DNA from: Acidovorax sp. A79
GTDB taxonomy: Bacteria > Pseudomonadota > Gammaproteobacteria > Burkholderiales > Burkholderiaceae_C
Assembly (NCBI RefSeq): GCF_041154505.1
Contig: NZ_AP028672.1
Location: 124,001-188,000 of the forward strand
Reading direction: 5' to 3'
Length of the DNA stretch: 64,000 nucleotides
Position numbers and translations under genes: made by a program. Below are positions 1 through 8,334 of the stretch, in pieces (within the stretch, counting starts at the first letter, position 1; each line of letters opens with the position of its first letter). Under the pieces are notes generated by a model. That model was not told where the DNA came from and ran no database searches. It was given only the letters and a program-made list of their open reading frames with translations.

Positions 1-681
1 GGGGATCTGCTCGGCCCAGAAGTCGCCAAAGAAGGCCTCCTGCGCCAGCGTCCACAGCGGGCCCAGGCTGGCGGCGGCATCGCGGTTGCGCCATTGCAGC
101 GAGCGTGCGTCCACGGGCAACAGGCCCAGATCCCACACGAGGTCCATGGCGTCCGACTCGGCCGCCACGTCGCGCTGCATGCGCACCACGGGGCCGCCGG
201 TGTCGTACAGATCCTGCAGCGGGGCGGGGCGCGAGTTGAGGATGGACGTGGGCGCAGGCGTCTGCCAGGCGATGGCGCCTGGGAGTGTGTCGTCGGTGCG
301 GTAGGTCCAGTCGATCTGGGCCAGCGTCACGCTGTCGCCGCGCGGCCCCATCTTGCCCTGGGGCTTGAGGCCCAGCAGACCGTCGCCCCGGCCCAGGGTC
401 ATCAGCGTGATGCGCGGGCGGAAGTGCCCGGTGGCGATGCCGGGCGGTGGCGCGGTGCGCCCGGCGGGCGGCGTGGCCGTCTCCGTGCCGGTCTCGTCGC
501 CCCGCATCAGCGCCATCACGCGCGCGGCCTCGGCGTCCGTCAGCGGGGGCAGGGCCTTCAGTGCCGCTGCATCGGCCTGGCGGCGCAGGGCGGCCACCCA
601 GGCGGCGATCACCGCCTGGCGGTCGGATCGCGGCGGTGCGGGCGGCTCGGCGGGGGAAGGGAGGTCACCGGGGTGTGTCAC
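1..681 (-). CDS. N-terminal part of a large protein, possibly an SNF2-type DEAD/DEAH helicase (3' end cut by the window edge)
   Basis: From a GTG at 681 the minus strand stays open for exactly 227 codons to the window edge, so only the amino-terminal part is present. The start (VTHPGDLPSP) has no clear ribosome binding site; the frame is also open further upstream, so the start is uncertain. A Pro/Ala-rich leader is followed by a segment with several Trp and Asp residues (QIDWTYRTDD, LLPVDARSLQW, AFFGDFWAEQ). This recalls the region ahead of the helicase core in long SWI2/SNF2-type proteins of Burkholderiales. No Walker A or DEAH motif lies within the visible part, so the family is from memory and tentative. 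It lies 50 nt downstream of the EamA transporter gene on the same strand. Confidence 0.5.
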   Translation of the reverse strand, partial: MTHPGDLPSPAEPPAPPRSDRQAVIAAWVAALRRQADAAALKALPPLTDAEAARVMALMRGDETGTETATPPAGRTAPPPGIATGHFRPRITLMTLGRGDGLLGLKPQGKMGPRGDSVTLAQIDWTYRTDDTLPGAIAWQTPAPTSILNSRPAPLQDLYDTGGPVVRMQRDVAAESDAMDLVWDLGLLPVDARSLQWRNRDAAASLGPLWTLAQEAFFGDFWAEQIP

Positions 682-731
682 TGGCCGGTGATTGTGCCGT
701 GCCCATGGGCCGGGCCTGGCGGGATGCGGTG

Positions 732-1649
732 CTATTTGGCGCCTTGTGCCGCCGGTTGCGCGGCGGTCGTCGCCCGGGGGCGGCTGCCCTGCAGGTGCAT
801 GGCGGCCGCGGCGAGCAGGATGGCGGCGGCTCCCAGCCACTGGGCCGGCTGCAGGCGGTGGCCAAACGCGGCGAAGTCCACGCCAATCGCCACCACCGGA
901 TAGATGAAGGACAGCGCGCCCTGCAGGTAGGTGGGCAGCTTCTGCACGGCGCCGTACAGCAGGATGTACATGAGGCCCGTGTGCACCACGCCCACCGTGA
1001 CCAGCAGCAGCCAGGTGCGGGCATCCTGCGGTGGCGTGCCCAGGTTGGCAAACGGCGCCAGCAGGAGCACGCCCACGCAGACCTGGACCAGGGCGATGAG
1101 ATGGGGCGGCGTGCCGGTGAGGCGTTTGGCGACCACCGAGGCCACCGCCCAGAAGAAGGCGGCCCCCAGCGCCATGGCGATGCCCAGCGCATAGTGCGTG
1201 CCACCCTGGCTCGCGCCGGGCCGGGCCTGCACGATGAGCAGCATGCCGCCGAATGCCAGGGCCAGCCAGCCGAGCTTGGCCGGGGTGATGCGCTCGCCAA
1301 AGAGCAGGGCGCCAAACACCACCAGCATGAAGGGCTGGGTGTTGTAGACCGCCGTGGCGATCGAAATGGAAGCATGCGAATACGCGCCAAACAGCAGGAG
1401 CCAGTTGGTGACGATGGCCACGCCGCCCAGGGCCGCCCACGCTGCCGTGCGCCAGGTCAGCACACCGCGCAGCAGGCCCATGGCGGCGCACACGGCCGCC
1501 AGCGTGGCCGCGCCGAACACGCAGCGCCAGAACACCACGTTCAGTGCCGGCAGGCCGGATTCCACGACAAACCAGCCGATCGTGCCCGAGATCGCCATGG
1601 CGGTGCCCATCTCCAGCGTGCCTTGGGTTTTCTTGTCCATGGGTGTCAT
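732..1649 (-). CDS. EamA/DMT-superfamily membrane transporter
   Basis: A 305-residue integral membrane protein with about ten hydrophobic helices in two repeated EamA halves. The second half opens near GTHYALGIAMALGAAFFWAV. DMT proteins of this kind usually export amino acids or other small metabolites; the substrate cannot be read from the sequence. Two starts are possible, MTPMDKK at 1649 or MDKK at 1640. The gene is divergent from an Lrp/AsnC regulator at 1776, an arrangement typical of Lrp-controlled amino-acid exporters, so an exported amino acid is a reasonable inference. The C-terminal tail is Ala/Gln rich. Confidence 0.88.
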   Translation of the reverse strand: MTPMDKKTQGTLEMGTAMAISGTIGWFVVESGLPALNVVFWRCVFGAATLAAVCAAMGLLRGVLTWRTAAWAALGGVAIVTNWLLLFGAYSHASISIATAVYNTQPFMLVVFGALLFGERITPAKLGWLALAFGGMLLIVQARPGASQGGTHYALGIAMALGAAFFWAVASVVAKRLTGTPPHLIALVQVCVGVLLLAPFANLGTPPQDARTWLLLVTVGVVHTGLMYILLYGAVQKLPTYLQGALSFIYPVVAIGVDFAAFGHRLQPAQWLGAAAILLAAAAMHLQGSRPRATTAAQPAAQGAK

Positions 1650-1731
1650 TCCATCCGTGAGTTGATGGAATGACTATAGGAAAACGGGCCCGTGCGTGGA
1701 ATGGATGAAAAAAGGCATCTGCTCAATAAAT

Positions 1732-1746
1732 CCTCATAATCTGAGG
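1732..1746. promoter_or_regulatory. Candidate Lrp-type operator in the divergent promoter region
   Basis: CCTCA-TAATC-TGAGG is a 15-bp palindrome with 5-bp arms, 29 bp upstream of the Lrp-family start. Its size and symmetry suit an Lrp/AsnC half-site pair able to control both divergent genes. Binding is inferred only from position. Confidence 0.4.
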
Positions 1747-1775
1747 CAACCATTGATTCTGAGGAGCTGCTTGCC

Positions 1776-2219
1776 ATGGATTCCATCGACCAGGCCATCC
1801 TGACCGTGCTGCACCAGGACTCCCGGACTTCGCTCAAAGTGCTGGGCGAACGCGTGGGGCTGTCGTCACCCAGCGTGTCCGAGCGGCTGCGGCGGCTGGA
1901 AGAGCGCGGGGTGGTCCGCGCGTTCACGGTGGACATCGAACCGCGCGCGCTGGGCTATCAGCTGCAGGCCATCGTGCGCATCAAGCCGCTGCCGGGCCAG
2001 CTGGCGGCGGTGGAGAAGTTGATCCAGGAGACGCCGGAGTTCTGCGAGTGCGACAAGGTCACCGGCGACGACTGCTTTGTCGCCCGGGTGTATGTGCGTT
2101 CCATCGAGCAGCTCGACGGCGTGCTGGACCGCATTGCCGACAAGGCGCAGACGAGCACGGCCATCGTGAAGGCGCAGACCATCCGGCGGCGGCCACCGCC
2201 ATGGTCGCCGGGCGTCTGA
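1776..2219 (+). CDS. Lrp/AsnC-family transcriptional regulator
   Basis: A 147-residue protein of standard Lrp length. Residues 1-60 form the AsnC-type helix-turn-helix (MDSIDQAILTVLHQDSRTS, then LSSPSVSERLRRLEERG). Residues 65-140 form the RAM effector-binding domain (GYQLQAIVRIKPLPG, GDDCFVARVYVRSIEQLDGV). The start has a good GAGGAG ribosome binding site about 12 nt upstream. It is transcribed away from the EamA transporter, so it probably controls that gene and itself in response to an amino acid. The last 15 residues are Arg/Pro rich and add little to the fold. Confidence 0.93.
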   Translation: MDSIDQAILTVLHQDSRTSLKVLGERVGLSSPSVSERLRRLEERGVVRAFTVDIEPRALGYQLQAIVRIKPLPGQLAAVEKLIQETPEFCECDKVTGDDCFVARVYVRSIEQLDGVLDRIADKAQTSTAIVKAQTIRRRPPPWSPGV

Positions 2220-2245
2220 GATTGTGAGAGCGGGGGAGGCCCTTT

Positions 2246-3178
2246 CTATCCGCCCAGCACCCGCGCAAACAGCTCGTTGCGAAAGTGGATGCCCAGGCGC
2301 GCGAAGGCGCGGTTGCGGTAGGTCTTGACGGTGGGCACGCTCAGGCCCAGGTCGCTGGCGATGCCCTCGTGCGTCATGCCCTGCAGCAGCCGGGCACACA
2401 CGTCCAATTCGCGGTCGGTCAGCTCGGCCTGCAGGCGCACCAGGCGCATGCGCAGCACCGGCAGCCCATCGGCGGCCAGCGGGGCGAGTGCGGCGTCGGC
2501 TGGCAGGAGTGCGGGGGCGCCCGATGTATTCACGGTCAACGTTGCCGGGCCTGGGCGGCTGTCCTCTGTTCGCCAGGCAGCCGTGGCTGTGGGTGGAAAC
2601 GGGTGCGACAGAACAATGTGTTTGCGCGTGAGGGCCAGCAGCACGGGCGCCACGGACTCGAAGGCGCCGATCTGCCGGTCGCTGAACGCCCGCTGGTGCT
2701 GGTGGCGGTAGAAGTTGACGGCGAACACCGAGCCATCGCTTTCGTATTCGACCACCGACACGCGCTCGGCCACGCCGTGGGCCTCATACACCCGGGCACG
2801 GTGCTCGCCCTCCACCTCGGTGGCCGTGACGTGGCACAGCCGCGTCTCGGGCTGGGCAAACGGTGCTTCATCAAAAGCCCGGCCCCAGGTGCTATCGCTG
2901 CGGTAGGGGCCCGAGAGGTACGCCCACCAGCAATCCTGCGTGGTGTCGGGCACGCCCCGGCTGGCCGACATGAACAGCGTGGGCTTGCAGCGGTGGCCCG
3001 TCCGGTACACCGACCACGAGGCTGCAGGCAGCACGGGCTCCAGGTCCTGCAGAAGCCCTTTGGCAAAGCCGTTGCCGCCCAGGCGGTGGACCATGCTCGC
3101 CAGGGTCTCGCTGGCGGGGTTTTGCAGCACCTGCCGGCCGGGTGCTTTCTGCAGGGAAGGGGGGAGCCACTGCCGCAT
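2246..3178 (-). CDS. LuxR-family transcriptional regulator
   Basis: A 310-residue protein with a C-terminal LuxR/FixJ helix-turn-helix at about 252-308 (LTDRELDVCARLLQGMTHEG, LGLSVPTVKTYRNRAFARLG). The first 200 residues show no receiver motif and no clear autoinducer-binding signature. They may form a GAF/PAS-like sensor (AVNFYRHQHQRAFSDRQIGA). The start at 3178 lacks a good Shine-Dalgarno sequence; Met29 is an alternative. The gene is divergent from the DUF3237/Bug/tannase genes, which makes it their candidate regulator, and the shared intergenic region carries repeated operator-like sequences. Confidence 0.85.
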   Translation of the reverse strand: MRQWLPPSLQKAPGRQVLQNPASETLASMVHRLGGNGFAKGLLQDLEPVLPAASWSVYRTGHRCKPTLFMSASRGVPDTTQDCWWAYLSGPYRSDSTWGRAFDEAPFAQPETRLCHVTATEVEGEHRARVYEAHGVAERVSVVEYESDGSVFAVNFYRHQHQRAFSDRQIGAFESVAPVLLALTRKHIVLSHPFPPTATAAWRTEDSRPGPATLTVNTSGAPALLPADAALAPLAADGLPVLRMRLVRLQAELTDRELDVCARLLQGMTHEGIASDLGLSVPTVKTYRNRAFARLGIHFRNELFARVLGG

Positions 3179-3203
3179 GGGAAAAGTCGGAAATTGGAGT
3201 GTT

Positions 3204-3307
3204 CGTTGCCGAAAGCGTGGAGTGTGCGCTGAAAACGCCCCCGATTCCGTTGCCGAAAGCCCGGGTTATCCCGTCATCCTCTGGGATGACAGGCTTGGGT
3301 GGCAACG
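3204..3307. promoter_or_regulatory. Operator-like repeats between the LuxR gene and the DUF3237 gene
   Basis: The 13-mer CGTTGCCGAAAGC occurs twice in direct orientation (3204-3216 and 3248-3260), 44 bp apart or about four helical turns. The inverse core GGCAACG follows at 3301-3307. A separate inverted repeat, GTCATCC-N4-GGATGAC, lies at 3273-3290. Nothing else explains this density of repeats in a 150-bp gap, so they are good candidates for binding by the divergent LuxR protein. Confidence 0.45.
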
Positions 3308-3325
3308 GGACTTACGCTAGGTCCC

Positions 3326-3802
3326 ATGCCTGACCTCATCCCCTTGCCCGACCCGCAATTCCGATTTTTTGCCGACCTGCGCGTGGAGGTCGGCACCCCC
3401 CAGGAGGTGGGCCACACCGTGCACGGGCTGCGCCGGCTGATTCCCATCCTGGGCGGCAGCGCCTCTGGCGACGGCTGGCGCGCACGGGTGCTGCCCGGCG
3501 GTGCGGACTTCCAGCTCATCGTGAACGACCGGCTGTCGGAGCTGGACGCCCGCTACGTGCTCGAAACCGATGGTGGCGATCTCATCTACGTACAAAACCG
3601 GGCCGTGCGCTCCGGCCCGGCCGAGCTGATCGCCCGCCTGGTGCGCGGCGAGGCGGTGGACCCGGCGCAAGTCTATTTCCGCTGCAGCCCGAGCTTCGAG
3701 ACCGCGTCCCCGGCGCTGGCCTGGATCGCCGAGCGCATGTTCGTCGGCACCGGCGCGCGCTACCCGGATGCGGTGGCCATGCGCTTTTTTGAGCTGCGCT
3801 AG
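3326..3802 (+). CDS. DUF3237 domain protein
   Basis: A 158-residue cytoplasmic protein matching the DUF3237 pattern over nearly its whole length: FFADLRVEVG, GLRRLIPILGGSASGDGWRA, VLPGGADFQL, ELDARYVLETDGGDLIYV. I chose the ATG at 3326 because homology begins there; an upstream alternative start in the same frame adds nine residues without a better binding site. DUF3237 proteins form small beta-barrels, often found near aromatic-degradation genes, but no reaction is established. It opens a three-gene set with a Bug receptor and a tannase-family esterase. Confidence 0.85.
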   Translation: MPDLIPLPDPQFRFFADLRVEVGTPQEVGHTVHGLRRLIPILGGSASGDGWRARVLPGGADFQLIVNDRLSELDARYVLETDGGDLIYVQNRAVRSGPAELIARLVRGEAVDPAQVYFRCSPSFETASPALAWIAERMFVGTGARYPDAVAMRFFELR

Positions 3803-3803
3803 C

Positions 3804-3819
3804 GCCCGGCACACCGGGC
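3804..3819 (+). terminator. Possible weak rho-independent terminator
   Basis: GCCCGG-CACA-CCGGGC forms a perfect 6-bp stem just after the DUF3237 stop, followed by AATTTCTGAATTTTT. The T run is interrupted, so it may only attenuate transcription into the downstream Bug gene. Confidence 0.4.
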
Positions 3820-3870
3820 AATTTCTGAATTTTTGAATCTTCCCAACGTACAAGAACCCTGGAGACATCC

Positions 3871-4890
3871 ATGAAGACCACCGCCAAGCCCACCTCTTTC
3901 ATCGCCACGCCACGCCGCGCCCTTCTGGCCGCCGCCATGCTCGCAGGGCTGATGCCCTGGGCCGGCGCCCAGGCGCAGGGGGCAGCCACGTACCCCAGCA
4001 AGCCCGTGCGCATCATCGTGGGCTTTCCGGCGGGCACGGGGCCGGACATCGTGGCGCGCCTGCTGGCGCAAAAGTTGTCCGAAGGCTGGGGCAACGCGGG
4101 CGTGATCGTGGACAACAAGCCCGGCGCGGGCGGGCTGATCGCGGCGGGCGAAGCGGCGCGTGCCGCGCCCGACGGCTACACGCTGATGCTGGGTGAAACG
4201 GGCCAGCTCAGCATTGCGCCCAGCAGCTACAACAAGCTGCCCTACGACCCGGCCAAGGACTTCACGGCCGTGAGCCAGGTGGTCACCTCCGACTTCGTGC
4301 TGCTGGTCAATCCACAGAAGGTGCCGGCGCGCAACGTGAAGGAATTCGTGGACTGGACCAAGCAGCAAAAGGGCCTGTTCCTGGCCACCTTCGGCGCGGG
4401 CACGCCCGGGCACTTCGGCGCCTTCATGTTTGGCGATGCGGTCAAGCTCAGGCCCGAGCCCGTGCACTACAAGAACACGGCCGATGCGCTGGGCGGGCTG
4501 TTCAGCGGCGACGTGCAGGGCGTGTTCGCCAGCGTGGGCCTGGCCGCCCCCAACGTCAAGGCCGGCAAGCTGGCCGCGCTGGGCACCACGGGCGCCACCC
4601 GCACCAACACGCTGCCGGACGTGCCCACCATCAAGGAGCAGGGCTACGCCAACCTGGAGTTCTCCTCGTGGTTCGGCATCGTGGCACCCGCCAAGACGCC
4701 GCCGGAGATCATCGCCAGGCTCAATGCCGACATCGTCAAGGCCGTGCAGTCGCCCGAGGGCCGGGCCAAGATGGAGGAGGCGGGTTTCCGCGTGACGGGC
4801 ACGAGCCAGCAGGACTTTGCCCGCACCATCGCCGCCGACACGGTCACCTGGGGCAAGGCCGTGGCCGCCACAGGCTTCAAGGCGGATTGA
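3871..4890 (+). CDS. Bug-family tripartite tricarboxylate transporter substrate-binding protein
   Basis: A 339-residue periplasmic solute receptor. It has an N-terminal signal peptide ending near AGAQAQG (about residue 36), then the Bug hallmark YPSKPVRIIVGFPAG and GPDIVARLLAQKLS. Later motifs (NKPGAGG, AAPDGYTLMLG, YDPAKDFTAVS, LPDVPTIKEQG) are typical of the family. Such receptors bind carboxylates or aromatic acids and are expanded in Burkholderiales, often without a membrane partner nearby, as here. Placement before a tannase/feruloyl esterase suggests it binds the aromatic acid that the enzyme releases. That substrate is inferred. Confidence 0.92.
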   Translation: MKTTAKPTSFIATPRRALLAAAMLAGLMPWAGAQAQGAATYPSKPVRIIVGFPAGTGPDIVARLLAQKLSEGWGNAGVIVDNKPGAGGLIAAGEAARAAPDGYTLMLGETGQLSIAPSSYNKLPYDPAKDFTAVSQVVTSDFVLLVNPQKVPARNVKEFVDWTKQQKGLFLATFGAGTPGHFGAFMFGDAVKLRPEPVHYKNTADALGGLFSGDVQGVFASVGLAAPNVKAGKLAALGTTGATRTNTLPDVPTIKEQGYANLEFSSWFGIVAPAKTPPEIIARLNADIVKAVQSPEGRAKMEEAGFRVTGTSQQDFARTIAADTVTWGKAVAATGFKAD

Positions 4891-5077
4891 TGGGCTGACA
4901 GCGCGGCAGAGCGGTTGACGCCGCTCAGGCCCCACCCAGGCCACCTCCAGCACTCCTGCACCTGCGCACGCGGGCGGCCGGCGCCACGGCGCACCCGCGC
5001 CCTGTCAGCGCTGCGCCCTGCATCCCCGGCGCCACACAGCACAAACACCCCACCCACCACCTCAGGAGACATACACC

Positions 5078-6787
5078 ATGCCTTTTGCCCATGCCTCGCG
5101 GGCCCTGCCACCCGCCTCCACGGCCGCGCGCCCATCCCGGCTGCGCCGCCAGGTCGTCCCCGCCGCGCTTGCCATGCCCTTGTTGATGGCGGCCTGCGGC
5201 GGCGGCAATGGCGATGCCTCGGCCCAGCCCGCCACCCCGGCGGCGGCCTGCGCTGCGCTGCCCAGCCAGGCGAGCCTCGCGGCCACCACGCTCACGGCGA
5301 GCTACGTGGCGGCGGACACCAGGCGGCCGGGCGGCGCGAGCACCGGCGCCTTCCTGCCCGGCCACTGCGTGGTCACGGGCAGCATCAACCCCCGCGTGGG
5401 CGTCGATGGCAAGAACTACGCCATCGGCTTCCAGCTGAGCCTGCCGGACCAATGGAACGGGCGTTTCCTGTTCATCGGTGGCGGCGGCAATGACGGCATC
5501 CTGCGCGACACCTCCCTCAGCTCCAGCATCTCGGGCGGCACGCCGTCGCCGCTGGGGCAGGGCTTCGCGGTGGTCTCCACCGACGCGGGGCACAGCGGCA
5601 CCTCGGCCAGCTTCGGGGCGGACCCGCAGGCGCGCATCGACCATGCCTACAACTCCTACGACAAGACGGCCGTGGCCGCCAAGTCGCTGATCTCGACCCT
5701 GTATGGCCGCAGGCCCGACCATTCGTACTTCTCGGGCTGCTCGGGCGGCGGGCGCCAGGGCATGATGTTCTCGCAGCGGTTCCCGGACTACTTCGACGCC
5801 ATCACCGCCGGCGCGCCCGCCATGCGCGTGTCGAGCGGCGCTACGGTGGCGGCGATGTGGAACACCATTCAGTTCAACGCCATCACCCCGCAGGACGCGG
5901 CGGGCAAGCGCATCCTGTCGCAGGCCTTCAGCAATGCCGACCTCCAGCTGGTGGCCAACGGCGTGAAGGCGTCGTGCGATGCCGCCGATGGCGTGGCCGA
6001 CGGCATGGTGAACAACGTCAAGGCCTGCCAGTTCGACCCCGCCGTGCTCCAGTGCCGCGGCGGCAAGCAGGCCGACTGCCTGAGCAGCGCCCAGGTCGGG
6101 GCGCTCAAGAGCGTGTTCGCGGGCCCGCGCAACTCGGCCGGCCAGGCGCTGTATGCGGGCCAGCCGTGGGACCCGGGCCTGGCCGCCCCGGGCTGGCGCA
6201 GCTGGACGCTGGGCAGCTCCACCACCGCCACGCCGGATGCGCGCTACATCACGCTGATGGTGGACGCTCTGGTCAACGAATTCCTCACCCCGCCGGACCT
6301 CACGTTCAACCCGCTGACGTTCAACTTCGACACCGACCCCGCGCGCATGGAGGCCTACTCGGCCATCTACGACACGTACCGCGACGACAAGCTCGCCGCG
6401 TTCAAGCAGCGCGGCGGCAAGATGCTGTTCATCCATGGCATGTCCGACCCGATCTTCTCGGCGCTGGACACCCTGGACTACTACGAGCGCCTGGCGTCCC
6501 ACCACGGAGGTATCGCGGCCACGCAGGGTTTCGCGCGCACCTTCCTGGTGCCCGGCATGAACCACTGCTCGGGCGGCCCGGCCACGGACAATTTCGATTC
6601 GATCCAGGCCATGGTGGACTGGGTGGAGAAGGGCGTGGCACCCGAGACCCTTGCCGCCAAGGCACTGCCTGCCAGCACCGACATGCCCAATCGCACACGG
6701 CCCTTGTGTGCCTACCCGAAGTTCGCCAAATACAAGGGCTCGGGCAGCGTGGAGGATGCCAGCAGCTTCGTCTGCGCGGCGGAGTAA
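5078..6787 (+). CDS. Tannase/feruloyl esterase family lipoprotein
   Basis: A 569-residue secreted esterase. A lipobox (LMAAC, Cys40) predicts a lipid-anchored protein. The tannase-family CS-D-HC catalytic motif is visible: nucleophile in SGCSGGGRQG (Cys221-Ser222), Asp457 in GMSDPIF, and His496-Cys497 in GMNHCSGG. A disulfide-rich loop with a calcium-type site (CDAADGVADG) starts at about residue 300. The family hydrolyses esters of gallic, ferulic or related phenolic acids, and also plastic-derived MHET. GGAG-type ribosome binding sequence (TCAGGAGA) precedes the ATG. It follows the Bug receptor gene by 187 nt and ends 17 nt before a convergent gene. Confidence 0.9.
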   Translation: MPFAHASRALPPASTAARPSRLRRQVVPAALAMPLLMAACGGGNGDASAQPATPAAACAALPSQASLAATTLTASYVAADTRRPGGASTGAFLPGHCVVTGSINPRVGVDGKNYAIGFQLSLPDQWNGRFLFIGGGGNDGILRDTSLSSSISGGTPSPLGQGFAVVSTDAGHSGTSASFGADPQARIDHAYNSYDKTAVAAKSLISTLYGRRPDHSYFSGCSGGGRQGMMFSQRFPDYFDAITAGAPAMRVSSGATVAAMWNTIQFNAITPQDAAGKRILSQAFSNADLQLVANGVKASCDAADGVADGMVNNVKACQFDPAVLQCRGGKQADCLSSAQVGALKSVFAGPRNSAGQALYAGQPWDPGLAAPGWRSWTLGSSTTATPDARYITLMVDALVNEFLTPPDLTFNPLTFNFDTDPARMEAYSAIYDTYRDDKLAAFKQRGGKMLFIHGMSDPIFSALDTLDYYERLASHHGGIAATQGFARTFLVPGMNHCSGGPATDNFDSIQAMVDWVEKGVAPETLAAKALPASTDMPNRTRPLCAYPKFAKYKGSGSVEDASSFVCAAE

Positions 6788-6803
6788 GCGAGGTCAGGCC
6801 ACG

Positions 6804-7304
6804 CTAGGTGCGGGCGGGGGCGGGCAGCTGCAGGCCGACCTCCCGCACCACGCGCACGCAGTCGCGCAGGTGCTGCTCGCCCAGGTAGCGCAGCGTGGCA
6901 TAGCCGATGCCCGCGGCCACCGCCTGGCCCGCCAGCGGCACGTACTTCGCCGCCTGCTTGGCGGTCAGGCGCACGCCCACGGTCTGAGTGGCCCGGATGA
7001 CCAGCTCGCGCGTCACCAGCTTGCCGATCAGCACGGAGCCCACGAGGGCCACGGCCTTCTGCACCTGCTCGCGCTTGTGCGGATCGAGCTGGTCGATCTG
7101 CTGCGCGGACAGGCCGAACTCGGCGTTGATCTGCGGAAGCAGGCGGGACAGCAGCGCCGCGTCCACGGCCCAGTCGAGCCCTGGCACGGGCAGGGAACTG
7201 GCGGCCGCCGCGACCAATGCGCGCCGATGCAGCAATTTGCGGCTGCGCTGCACGGCAGCGGTGAGGGCCGCGTTGCCGGCCGCCATTTGCAAGGAAGTGG
7301 GCAT
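6804..7304 (-). CDS. Uncharacterised membrane-associated protein
   Basis: A 166-residue protein that I do not recognise with confidence. It has hydrophobic segments around residues 29-55 (ALVAAAASSLPVPGLDWAVD), 84-100 and 120-140 (YVPLAGQAVAAGIGYATLRY), separated by polar helices. It is broadly reminiscent of EcsC or DUF697-like membrane-associated proteins. The start MPTSLQMAAG was chosen because the longer frame upstream overlaps the next gene. It is convergent with the tannase gene and lies downstream of a GlsB/YeaQ-type gene on the same strand. Confidence 0.7.
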   Translation of the reverse strand: MPTSLQMAAGNAALTAAVQRSRKLLHRRALVAAAASSLPVPGLDWAVDAALLSRLLPQINAEFGLSAQQIDQLDPHKREQVQKAVALVGSVLIGKLVTRELVIRATQTVGVRLTAKQAAKYVPLAGQAVAAGIGYATLRYLGEQHLRDCVRVVREVGLQLPAPART

Positions 7305-7384
7305 GGGCGGGTTGTACCTGATGCGGTGGTGGTTGGCAAAGGGCAACGCCCGAGGCCGCGCAAGGAGATTCTTCAGCGGCCGTT

Positions 7385-7636
7385 TCAGGTTTTTCCCTTG
7401 ACGAGGGTGAACGCGGCCAGAAGCAGCATGGCCCCCACGACAGACGCGATCCAGCCAGCGGCTTCCCCTTGTGCATACCAGCCCATCGCCAAACCCAGAT
7501 AGGTGGCGAGAAACGAGCCCGCCACCCCAAGCAGCGCGGTCAGTATCCATCCGAGTTTGTCCTCCCCGGGTTTCAGGGCACGGGCCAGAAGCCCGACCAT
7601 CAAACCCACCAGCAATGTTCCTAACAATGTTCCCAT
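7385..7636 (-). CDS. GlsB/YeaQ/YmgE-family stress-response membrane protein
   Basis: An 83-residue protein with three hydrophobic helices: GTLLVGLMVGLLARAL at the start, ILTALLGVAGSFLATYLG in the middle and WIASVVGAMLLLAAFTLV at the end. The GLLARALKPG and glycine-rich second helix are typical of the transglycosylase-associated YeaQ/GlsB family, small inner-membrane proteins linked to general and envelope stress; their biochemical role is unknown. It lies 80 nt upstream of the unknown 166-residue protein gene and could be cotranscribed with it. Confidence 0.85.
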   Translation of the reverse strand: MGTLLGTLLVGLMVGLLARALKPGEDKLGWILTALLGVAGSFLATYLGLAMGWYAQGEAAGWIASVVGAMLLLAAFTLVKGKT

Positions 7637-7893
7637 GATGTTTCCCCTGCATGCTGCGACGCGATCTGCCCACTCTAAGGAGCGCGCGCGCGGCCAGCTT
7701 GTCGGACAACGCGCACTGTGCGCGTCCCATTGCGGGGCGCGGGTTCCCGACACGGGTGGGTGTGGAAAGCGAGGTCCGGCGTCATGAAGGGGTCGGCTGT
7801 GGGTCCCGTCCGACACCACGGCGCGGCGGGTACTTGCCGCCTGCGGGACCGGCGGCGCCGTACAGTGAAGCGTCTCCACTGAAAGGAAGACCG

Positions 7894-8280
7894 ATGACAA
7901 CAAATTTCAAGACCCGTTCCTTCCCCCTGGTGTTTGTGGCGGTGCTCGCGCTGGGGGCGGCATTGGCGGGGCCCACGACCGCCGCGGCCCAAAGTGGCGA
8001 CGAGGCCTCACTGTCCCGCGGCGCGGTACCGGACACCACGCCCCAGCAGCGCTACCAGACCGCCATCCGCGAAGCCGGCGGTGGGTTGAAGGTGAGCCTG
8101 GAGGAATGCCGGGCCATGCCCTCGGCGGACCGCCGCAGCTGCGAATCCCAGGCACGCGCCACGTACCAGGCCGATATGGCCAAGGCCAAGGCCATGCTGC
8201 GCGACCCGTCGATAGGCCCGGTGAATGTGGTGGGGGAACCGATCCGCAGCACCGAGACGGTGTACGAGATCAAACGCTAG
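7894..8280 (+). CDS. Secreted hypothetical protein
   Basis: A 128-residue protein with a clear Sec signal peptide (LVFVAVLALGAALAGPTTAAAQS, cleavage near residue 33) and a short polar mature part. A Cys pair (EECRAMPSADRRSCES) suggests a disulfide. The ATG at 7894 follows an AAGGAAGA ribosome binding site. The mature part has an Ala/Arg-rich helix (RATYQADMAKAKAM). I know no function for it; similar short periplasmic proteins occur in Comamonadaceae. Confidence 0.75.
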   Translation: MTTNFKTRSFPLVFVAVLALGAALAGPTTAAAQSGDEASLSRGAVPDTTPQQRYQTAIREAGGGLKVSLEECRAMPSADRRSCESQARATYQADMAKAKAMLRDPSIGPVNVVGEPIRSTETVYEIKR

Positions 8281-8334
8281 CCGCAGGCAGGGCGCCTGCG
8301 AGGGGACATCCTGGCCGGGCGAGCGGCGTGGTTG

